A DNA stretch of 64,000 bases, from contig JAEUJZ010000074.1 of NCBI GenBank assembly GCA_016794505.1, positions 137,389-201,388 on the forward strand. Direction: 5' to 3'. A model generated the notes under the pieces. The model was not told the DNA's origin. It did not search any database and worked only from the letters and a program-made list of their open reading frames with translations. This DNA comes from Myxococcales bacterium (lineage in GTDB: Bacteria; Myxococcota_A; Polyangia; Palsa-1104; JAEUJZ01). Both the position numbers and the translations under genes were made by a program. Shown in pieces: positions 17,623-26,900 of this stretch. Each line of letters starts with the position of its first letter. The stretch's first letter is position 1.

Positions 17623-17664
17623 GCACGTACACACGGCGGGGACTCCGCGTCGTACACTTTTTGT

Positions 17665-19143
17665 ATGCAGCAGCGAAGTCGCCTTGCGGGGCGCGTCCTG
17701 GGTGGCCTGATGACGCTGGGAATGTCCTGTTCCAGCGACGGACAGGGCAACATGAACGGCGATCCTCCAGGCAGTGGGCCGGGGCCTATGTCGCTTCCTC
17801 CCGCCGCATCGTGTGCCGCCGCAGCCGGGGGTGGCGCGGCCAAGACGCAGGCGCCGACCCTGCTTCTAACGCTTAAAGACCGCTATGAAGAAGCCTGGCT
17901 CGGCTCGCCCGCGGTCGCCGATCTCGACGGAGACGGCAAAAAAGAGATCATCGTGCCGCGCGGCGGACTGGTGGTGGTCTGGCGGCAAGATGGCAGCCTG
18001 GCCTGGCGCTACGCCACCGGCCAAAGCCGCATCTGGGCGAGCCCCGTCGTCGGAAACTTCGTCGGAGACAGCAAGCTGGAAGTGGCCGTGGCGGCGCGCG
18101 ATCGCATCATTCTTCTTGATGCCGCGGGCATGGTGCTGCCCGGCTTTCCCGTGACCTGGCAAAACGAAATGCGCGCCCTGGCCGGCGGCGATGTCGACGG
18201 GGATGGCAAGCTCGATCTCGTGGCATCGGTGGGCCGCAGCGGTCCAACCGATGTCGTCCACGCCGTGCGAGGCGATGGCAGCGCACTCGCTGGATTCCCA
18301 CCGCAGATGACCGGGACCAGCGGCTGCTCCGTCGACGGCAAGTGCTATTTGGCCGGCTGCTACGACCAAAATCTGGCGCTGGGTGATCTCGACGGCGACA
18401 GCAAGCTGGATCTGGTTGCGCCGCACGACAATGCCTATGCCAGCATCCACAAGGGCAGCGGCGTGGCGTTCGATTCTTCGTCGCTGTTCAAGCCGAAAAA
18501 GGTCATCGGCGTGCGCTATCTGCACAGCCTTGCTGAAGCGCAGCAGGGCTACGCCAGCAATGAAGCCACGGCGCTGCAGGCCCACTTCACCAACACCGCA
18601 CCGGCCATTGCTGACCTCGATGGCGACGGCAAGAACGAAGTCGTGATGCTCGGCTCGGTGCAGAACGCGCAGCAGAGCCAGCGCGAGCTAGGCGTGGGTC
18701 TGTGGGCGGTGCGCAGCGACGCCAGTCGTCTGCCCGGCTGGGAAACACCGCTGCACGTGCCCCAGTACGTCTCGGGTCTGTGGGATCTCGGCAACACCAA
18801 CATCGTCGCCGCCACCAACCAAGTCAGCATCGCCGACATCGACGCCAGCAGCCCAGGGCCTGAGATCGTCTTTGCAGGCTTCGACGGCACCATCCACGCC
18901 GTCTCAGCCGCCCGCAGCGAGCGCTGGTCCTATCGCTATACGAGCGACCCCAACGTGCTGACCGGTGGCGTCGCCATCGGTGATCTGTCCGGCGATGGCA
19001 TTCCCGAAGTGGTCTTCACCAGCTATTCGACCGACGCAGACAAGAGCGCGCTGTTCATCCTCGATGCCGGCGGCAACCTACAACACCGCATCCCCCTCCC
19101 CCGCCGCGGCGCCATGCCGGTGCCAACCTTGGCGGACGCCTGA
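17665..19143 (+). CDS. FG-GAP/VCBS-repeat exported protein
   Basis: 492 residues with an N-terminal signal sequence ending near MTLGMSCSS, probably a lipoprotein although the lipobox is imperfect. Repeated calcium-binding-type motifs (VADLDGDGKKEI, GDVDGDGKLDL, GDLDGDSKLDL, ADLDGDGKNEV) recur about every 60-80 residues. These are FG-GAP/VCBS propeller blades. It is presumably a surface-exposed or secreted binding protein; no enzymatic domain is visible. The gene stands alone between pyrophosphatase and the MFS-like gene. Confidence 0.8.
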   Translation: MQQRSRLAGRVLGGLMTLGMSCSSDGQGNMNGDPPGSGPGPMSLPPAASCAAAAGGGAAKTQAPTLLLTLKDRYEEAWLGSPAVADLDGDGKKEIIVPRGGLVVVWRQDGSLAWRYATGQSRIWASPVVGNFVGDSKLEVAVAARDRIILLDAAGMVLPGFPVTWQNEMRALAGGDVDGDGKLDLVASVGRSGPTDVVHAVRGDGSALAGFPPQMTGTSGCSVDGKCYLAGCYDQNLALGDLDGDSKLDLVAPHDNAYASIHKGSGVAFDSSSLFKPKKVIGVRYLHSLAEAQQGYASNEATALQAHFTNTAPAIADLDGDGKNEVVMLGSVQNAQQSQRELGVGLWAVRSDASRLPGWETPLHVPQYVSGLWDLGNTNIVAATNQVSIADIDASSPGPEIVFAGFDGTIHAVSAARSERWSYRYTSDPNVLTGGVAIGDLSGDGIPEVVFTSYSTDADKSALFILDAGGNLQHRIPLPRRGAMPVPTLADA

Positions 19144-19419
19144 CCCAATTAAACGCCTCCGCGCAGCACCGACATCCGCGCACCGAGGGCGTTGGTGCAT
19201 CGAAGGACGAAGCCTTCCGCGCGTCCGGTCCGCGCCACGTACGGCGGAAATGTCACGGCTCTTCAGGCGAACTCATCGATCCGCCGCTGCTGCGAAATCT
19301 CTGTAACCCACTGCAACATCAACATCGAAGCGCATCACCGCGGATCCACTGGAAGCGCTTGCGCTCGACAGCATGCCTCGGCGAAGCTCAGCGAGCGGTT
19401 TGTTTCTTGTGGGGCAGAG

Positions 19420-20628
19420 ATGCTGCGTCTGTTCGCGCGCAACCTAGGCTTTGTGTTCTTTGCCTTCGCGGCGTCGGCGTACGTGAACGTCGTTCCCCAG
19501 ATCGTCTTTGCGCGCAGCGCACCGGACGCGAAGTCGCTGTGGCTCTCGGCCACGCTGCTGGTGGGGACGTTCGCCAGCATGGCGGCGGTCGAAGTGGCAC
19601 GCCGGGTTGGCTATGGCGCGCGGCCGTGGCTCACCGGCAACCTGATCACGCTCGTGATTCTGTCGATCTTGTTTGTCGCGGGTGGCGTCACACAGCCGCT
19701 CGTCTTTGCCGCGCTGTGCATCACCTTGCGCGCACTGTGTCAGTACGCATCGCAAGAGAGCGATCGGCGCGCGGCTGTACTCGCTGGCTCGACAGAGCGC
19801 GGACGCAATGACGCCATCAGCCTGGTGCTGCGTTTCGCGGGCATGCTCGGTGGCCCGCTGTTTATGGGCCTGCATAGTGAGCTGGATGCACTGAGTAGCG
19901 CGGTGTTCCTTGTGCTGGCCGGGCTGGCCTTGATCAGTACAGCGGCCGTCGCCCAAGCCCCACAAAGCGCAGTGAAAAGTAAAGGGAACCGAGCGAGCGA
20001 TCCAGAGCTTCGCTTGCGACCCAGCGATCGCCGGATCATCTGGGCAGCCCGGCTGATCTTCGCCTGCTATGCGATGCTGACCGCCTGTGTTTTGTATGCA
20101 CTTCGCGACCTACACGGGCTTACCGCAGCGGCGCGCCATGGCAGCACGCTGATCACGGCGGCGTTCGCAGCAGCCATGCTGGCAACGCCCTTTTTGGCGG
20201 TGCTGTACGGTCGCGGCAAAGGCCAGTACAGCTTGCTGGGTATGCTGCCGGCTCCGATCGCGATCGCCGCGGCTGGGCTCTTGCTGCCGCTGCCCTCAGC
20301 GGGGCGTATCGGCCCAGGCCTCGTCGGAGCGGCCGTGCTGGGCATCGCCTTCGCGGCATTTCAGCTCTCTTTTCGCGACTATGCATCGAAGCAAGCGCTT
20401 GAGTCTGGGCGCAAAGAGCTGCTCGCGATCTTCAACAACCTCGCGAACACCAGCGCTCTGGTTGCATTTGGCGCGATGCTGCTTTTGTCGCTTTCGGCCC
20501 GCGCGCTCGCGCTCAACTCAGCACGTACGGTGCTGGTGGGAGTCACAGCGCTTGGCCTGGCCGCGAGCCTCGCTACCGCTCTCGCGCAGCATGCACAGGC
20601 TCACGCGCGACACGTGTCGATGAACTAG
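19420..20628 (+). CDS. MFS-like membrane transporter
   Basis: 402 residues from the ATG at 19420; upstream in-frame codons look non-coding. About 10-12 hydrophobic segments are evenly spread, with a polar central loop (KSKGNRASDPELRLRPSDRR) dividing two halves, as in major facilitator permeases. No substrate motif is recognised. It lies 282 bp upstream of the assembly-line genes on the same strand, so a role in export or self-protection for that product is possible but unproven. Confidence 0.65.
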   Translation: MLRLFARNLGFVFFAFAASAYVNVVPQIVFARSAPDAKSLWLSATLLVGTFASMAAVEVARRVGYGARPWLTGNLITLVILSILFVAGGVTQPLVFAALCITLRALCQYASQESDRRAAVLAGSTERGRNDAISLVLRFAGMLGGPLFMGLHSELDALSSAVFLVLAGLALISTAAVAQAPQSAVKSKGNRASDPELRLRPSDRRIIWAARLIFACYAMLTACVLYALRDLHGLTAAARHGSTLITAAFAAAMLATPFLAVLYGRGKGQYSLLGMLPAPIAIAAAGLLLPLPSAGRIGPGLVGAAVLGIAFAAFQLSFRDYASKQALESGRKELLAIFNNLANTSALVAFGAMLLLSLSARALALNSARTVLVGVTALGLAASLATALAQHAQAHARHVSMN

Positions 20629-20910
20629 AAAGCTGCGGAAAGCTCAAGAGATGCGACCACACACAGCACTTCATCGGCATTTTTATTAGATTGATCTTTG
20701 CACTCGTCATGGTGGCGGGATTCGGTCGAGGACACTAAGCAGAGCCCATCGAGGCCGGGGGAGCCAGCGGGCGGATCGGTCCACGCCCTCTGTGACGGTC
20801 GCAGCGTGCCCAAGAGAACCCGAGCAGGCGGCTTGCTCGCGGCGATCACGATGGTGCGGTAGCAGCCCGCAGGGATCGCTTTTTTGTTCCCTGCACAGGA
20901 GCACATTTCG
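20629..20910 (+). promoter_or_regulatory. Leader of the PKS/NRPS genes
   Basis: This 282-bp stretch between the MFS-like stop and the first PKS ATG must hold the promoter if the megasynthase is transcribed separately from the permease. An AT-rich patch (tttttattagattgat, near 20680) is the only obvious candidate region; no sigma-70 box or operator palindrome is convincing. An AGGAG lies 10 bases before the ATG at 20911. Confidence 0.35.
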
Positions 20911-23900
20911 ATGTCTTTTCGGTCCTATGGCGAAATTCTTCTGCGTCACTCGCAGACGAGGGGAGAGCGCGGCTTCACGTTTCTAGTCGACGGTGAGCAG
21001 CAGGCAGTCTTCCTTTCGTACCGCGAGCTAGATCGCCAAGCGCGGTCCATTGCCCAGGTCTTGCGCGATCGCGGGCTCACAAACGAGCAGGTGATCCTGC
21101 TATTTCCGCCCGGACTTGAGTTCATCGCGGCGCTGTTTGGTTGCTTCTATGAAGGGACGGTGGCGGTGCCGCTGGCGCCCCCCAATCCCAAGCGCTTGAC
21201 CGACGAGCTACGGCGCATGGCCATCCTCGCGCGGGACTCACGCGCTCGCGCCGTTCTCACGACGGCATGGTTCCACAGCATCTTTGCCGGCCTTTCCGAT
21301 GTCGATCCGGCGATTGCCGGGCTTGAGTTCGTCGTGCTGGAAGAAGCGATCGCGCAGCCGGCTCCAGGCTGGCAGCCGCCGGATATTCGAGCCGATCGCT
21401 TGGCGTTTCTGCAATACACCTCGGGATCAACGGGCGTGCCCAAGGGCGTCATGGTGACGCACCAGAACCTGATCGAGAACTCACGGTTCCTGCAGCACGC
21501 CTGCAAGCTCGACGAAACCAGCCACGGCGTGAGCTGGCTGCCGATGTTCCACGACTTTGGGCTCATCGGCTTTGTGCTGCAGCCGGTCTTTCTTGGTGTT
21601 TGCTGCACGATCCTGTCGCCACTGTCGTTTCTGCAGCGGCCCGTGCGCTGGCTGCAAGCGATCAGCCGATACCGCGCGGACGCCAGCGGCGCACCGAACT
21701 TTGCATTTGAGCTGTGTCTGCGCCGAATCACAGACAGCGAGTGCGAAGGGCTGGATCTCAGCTCGTGGCGGGTTGCGCAGTGTGCAGCCGAGCCGGTTCG
21801 CAAGAACACGCTAGAACGCTTCACTGAGCGCTTCAGTCGCTATGGCTTCCGCGGCACGACGTTCAGCCCGTGTTATGGGCTGGCCGAGTCGACCCTCTTG
21901 ACGACAGCCAGCCCTGCGGGGCGCGGCATGGTGAGCGTGGACTTCTCGGCGCGAGCACTCGAAGAAGGACATGCACGGTCGGCACAGCCCCACGAAGAGA
22001 GTGTGCGAACCTTGGTCGCGCTGGGTCACACCCACCAAGCCGGCCATGTCGCCATCGTGGCAGCCGAGAGCCGCGTGCGCGTGCCCGATGGCGAGGTCGG
22101 CGAGATCTGGCTGTCAGGTCCCAGCGTCACCGCTGGCTACTTCGGCAATGCCGAGCAGACCGAGAGAGTCTTCCACGCGACGCTCGCCGACGAGCCAGGC
22201 GCGCACTACCTGCGTACCGGCGACCTTGGCTTTCTGCACGGCGGCGAGCTGTTCATGACCGGCCGCCTCAAGGATCTGCTGATCATCCGCGGACGAAATC
22301 ACTATCCACAAGACATTGAGCAAACCGTGGAATCGGTATCACCGCAGCTACGCGGTGGCTGCTCAGCGGCGTTTTCCGTCGAAGTCGATGACGAAGAAGT
22401 CGCGGTCGTGGTGGCTGAGCTAGCCGCCGGCACAAGCCAAGACGAAGCGGCACAGATCGGTGTCGCGGTTCGTCAGGCCGTCAGCGAACAGCATGGACTT
22501 TCCTTGCACGCGCTCTGCCTCGCCACACCCGGCACCGTTCCCAAGACCTCAAGCGGCAAGCTGCAGCGCAGTCGCTGTCGCGCCCACTTCCTTGGCGGCA
22601 CGCTGCATGCGCTGTGGCAGTGGTCGGCCCCCGCACCGGCACAGCCCGCCGAGCCCCCGAGCGAGTCCCCCTTACGCAGCAAGCCGGCGAAAGACACCGC
22701 CGTCCTCTCTGCCCCTGACGCTAGGCCGAGTTCCAAGGCGCAGCCGACAAACGACAGCAGCGAGACGGCACTAGCGTGGCTGCGCACGCGACTCGAAGAT
22801 CTCGCGCACGCGGCCGGCGTTCCGCTGGATCCCGAGGCCCCCCTGACGACTTTGGGTCTCGACTCGATGAAGCTCGTCGCGCTGTCCGGTGAGCTAGCGC
22901 AAACCCTGGGGCAGCCTCTGCCGCCGACATTTTTCTTTGATCATCCGACGCTGGCCGCCATGGAGCATGCGCTGCGCGGTGGATCCCTGCCGAGCGCGTC
23001 TGGCCCGGATCTGCCAGCCCCCAGCGAGCCCATCGCGATCGTCGGCATGGCCTGCCGCTTGCCGGGAGGCATCACATCCCCTGCCGCGTACTGGCAGCTC
23101 TTGGCTGCAGGTCGCGATGCCATCACACCCTTTCCTGCTGAGCGCTGGGATGTCGAAGCGATCTACGATCCAGACCCCAATGCCGTCGGAAAGACCTACT
23201 GCAAGCACGGCGGCTTCTTGAGCGGTCTCGATCAATTCGACGCAGCGTTTTTTGCCATCGCTCCGCGAGAGGCTGTGTCGATTGAGCCACAGCAGCGGCT
23301 GGTGCTTGAGACCGCATGGGAAGCGATCGAGAACGCTCAGATCGCGCCGTCCCGCCTTGCGCAGACGCAGACCGGTGTCTACATGGGCTCGCAGGGCTCG
23401 GATTACCACCCGCCAGCCGCCGATCCATCGACGCTGCGAATGCTGGATGGCTACGTGGGAACTGGGCATGCAAGCAGTGTGCTTTCAGGCCGTGTCGCCT
23501 ATGCCCTGAACCTGCAGGGGCCGGCGATTACGGTCGACACCGCCTGTTCATCCTCGCTGGTCGCTCTGCACTTGGCTTGCGAAGGACTGCGCCGCGGCGA
23601 CTGTGATTGGGCGCTCGCAGGTGGCGTGCAAGTGATGAACACGCCGGCTGCATTTGTTGAGTTCAGCCGCCTGCGTGGCCTGGCTAAAGATGGGCGCTGC
23701 AAGAGCTTTGCTGCAAGCGCCGACGGCACAAGCTGGTCGGAAGGCTGCGGCATCTTGCTGCTCAAGCGACTCGCCGATGCGCAGCGTGATGGTGATCGAG
23801 TCTGGGCGCTGATTCGCGGCACCGCGATCAACCAAGACGGACGCAGCCAAGGCCTGACGGCCCCCAATGGGCCTGCGCAGGAGCGAGTCATCCGCCGTGC

Positions 23901-26900
23901 GCTCGCCCGCTCGGGGCTCTCCCCACACGACATCGATGCGATCGAGGCGCATGGAACCGGCACGCAGTTGGGCGACCCCATCGAGGCGGGGGCACTTGCT
24001 GCCGTGTTTGCTGCCGACCGCGACGCAACCCGCCCGCTGTACGTCGGATCGAGCAAGTCGAACGTGGGCCACACCCAGGCTGCGGCCGGCGTCGCTTCCG
24101 TCATAAAGCTCGCGCTGTCTCTGCAGCATGAGTGCCTGCCCAAGACGCTGCACGCCGAGACCGCGAGCCCGCACATCGACTGGCAGCGCAGCCGCCTGCA
24201 GCTCCTGCAAGAAGCGACACCGTGGCCACGCCGCGACCGTGTCCGCCGCGCTGGAGTCAGCTCGTTTGGCATCAGCGGCACCAATGCCCACGCCGTGATC
24301 GAAGAGGCACCCTACGTGCCCTCTGTTCCATCGGTGTCTGAGCGCGCAGCCGAGCTTGTCGTGTTGTCTGGGCAGAGCGAAGCCGCGGTGCGCAGCCAGG
24401 TGGCGCGCCTGCATGAGCACGTGCAGTCACATCCCGAGCAGAGCCTTTTCGACGTGGCTTTTAGCCTGGCGACTACGCGCAGTGTGCAGGACCATCGACT
24501 GGCGATCACGGCGACGTCGCGCGAAGGGCTCTTGCAACAGCTCAGCGCCACCGAGCGCGGCTCAGTGATCCCAGGAGTGAAGAGCGGGCGCGCGATCCCC
24601 GGCAGCAAGGCCAAGCTGGTGTTTGTCTTTCCCGGTCAGGGCTCGCAGTGGCTGGGAATGGGGCGGACTCTGCTCGCCAGCGAGCCGGTATTCCGCGCGG
24701 CCCTGACTGCCTGCGATGCGGCTATCCAGACCGAGGCAGGCTTCTCGGTGCTGTCCGAGCTGGCTGCGGACGAAGCCACATCGCGCCTAGGACGCATCGA
24801 GATCGTGCAGCCGGTGCTGTTCGCGATGAGCGTGGCGCTGGCCACGCTGTGGCGCTCGTGGGGTGTCGAGCCAAGCGCAGTCGTCGGCCACAGCATGGGC
24901 GAGATCGCGGCAGCTCATGTGGGCGGCGCCTTGACCCTACGTGATGCGGCGGCCATCGTCTGCCGGCGAAGTCGACTGCTGCAGCGCATCAGCGGGCAAG
25001 GAGAGATGGCCCTGGTTGAGCTGTCGGTGGCAGAGGCCGAGCAAGCCATCGCAGCCTATCCCGATCGCCTGAGTGTCGCGGTGAGCAACAGCCCGCGCTC
25101 CACGGTGATCGCAGGGGATCCGCAGGCCATCGCCGCCGTGCTGGATCAGCTTGCCGCGCGCGGCGTGTATTGCCGCCGAGTCAAGGTCGATGTGGCCAGC
25201 CACAGCCCACAGGTGGATCCGCTGCGCGACGATCTGCTTGCATGCTTGGCCCACATCGCACCGCGGAAGCTGTCGATCCCGATGACCTCGACCGTGTCCG
25301 GCGAGCCGCTGCAAGGCGACGAGCTTTCGGCGGGATATTGGGTGAAAAACCTGCGACAGACCGTGCGCTTTGCAGCGGTTGTGCAGGCGCTCTTCGACAG
25401 CGGACATCGCCTGTTCATCGAAGTCAGCCCGCACCCAATCTTGGTCCCTGCCATCGAAGAGCTGCAGCAAGCAGCGAAGCAGCCAGGGGTCGCTCTCGGT
25501 TCGCTGCGCCGCGGTCAGGGCGAGCGCGCAGAGCTCCTGTCTTCTCTCGGTGGCCTCTTTCTGCAGGGCTATCCGGTGGCGTGGGCGCGGCTGTTTCCGC
25601 AGGGCGGACGCCGAATCGATCTGCCGACCTACGCATGGCAGCGTGTGCGGTATGTTCGACAAGCGGGAGGCGGGCCCAGCGAAGCAGGGCGAGCGCGTGT
25701 ACGCCAGGCCGGCCATCCACTGATCGGCGAAGCGCAGCGGCTGTGTACGCAGCCTGGCACGCTGCTTTGGGACACGTCGCTTCTGGCCAAGAGTCCTGCG
25801 TGGATCGACGATCACAAGCTGCGCGGCACCGTGGTTTTTCCCGGTGCTGGCCACATCGAAATGGCGCTTGCGACGGGTGTCGAAACGCTGGGCACTTCCG
25901 CGTTTGCCATCTGCGACGTCGCGCTGATCGATGCCCTGGTGCTGCCAGGCGATGCCCCCGTGGCGCTGCAGATCGAGACCAATACCGAGCCGTCGGGGCA
26001 CGTGCGCTTCCAAGTCAGCAGCCGACAGGTCGTGCAAGGCAAGACCGTCTTTCGCACGCACTCGCGCGCTGTTCTCGCGCGCATCGACTCAAAGCTCGAT
26101 CCCACACCACTGGATGTGGCCGCGCTGCGCAGTCGCATGACTGCGACCACAAGCAGCGCCACTTTCTATGCAACGCTCAGCTCGCTGGGGCTAGAGCTGG
26201 GGTCGTCGTTCCAAGGGCTGCGCGAGCTGTGGCAAGGAAGCGGCGAAGTCCTCAGCCGCGTGCTCTTGCCCGAGTCGTGTGGCTCGGTCGTCGGTTATCA
26301 CTTCCACCCCGCACTGCTGGACGCGTGTCTGCAAGGCATGGCGGCTTGTTTCCGCGATGAACGCGACAACACGCCCTGGGTTCCCGTGCAGATCACCCAG
26401 TTCATCCTTCGCAAGCCGCCACAGGGAGAGCTGTACTGCCATGTGAAGATCGCCCCCCACACCGCCAGCGAACCGAAGCGCCGCCGCGCCGATCTGTGGG
26501 TCGCTGATGCAGCGGGGAACATCGTCGCTGAGATCGCAGGACTTGTTGTGCAGCGTCTGGATGGCGCACGACGCTCGCCGCATGAAGACTGGTTTCTTGC
26601 CGCCAGCTGGGAAGCCGTCTCGCTTGCCAGTCATGCGCACGCTCCATCAACAGGGCGCTGGCTGCTCCTGGGCCAGGCAGCGACGCTTGCAGAGTCTCTG
26701 CGCGCGGCTCTGATCCAGGCCGGTCACGCCGTGGTGCAGGTGCCTTCGCTTTCTGCCGCTGCGGACTCTGCGCGTGACCTGCTTCGAACAGCTTTCCAAG
26801 GGCGCGAGCCGACGGCGGTTCTCTGTCTCCACGATCGCGATGCGGAAGCACCGCCGCACGAGGACAGCCCGCTTCCCGCCATTCTGCGGCACAGTCAGCT

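Noticed and set aside
20625..20906. A 93-codon minus-strand frame (four or five Cys) filling the PKS leader
   Set aside because: It overlaps the presumed promoter and ribosome site of the PKS gene, its third-position G/C is lower than that of nearby genes, and no family or ribosome site is recognised.
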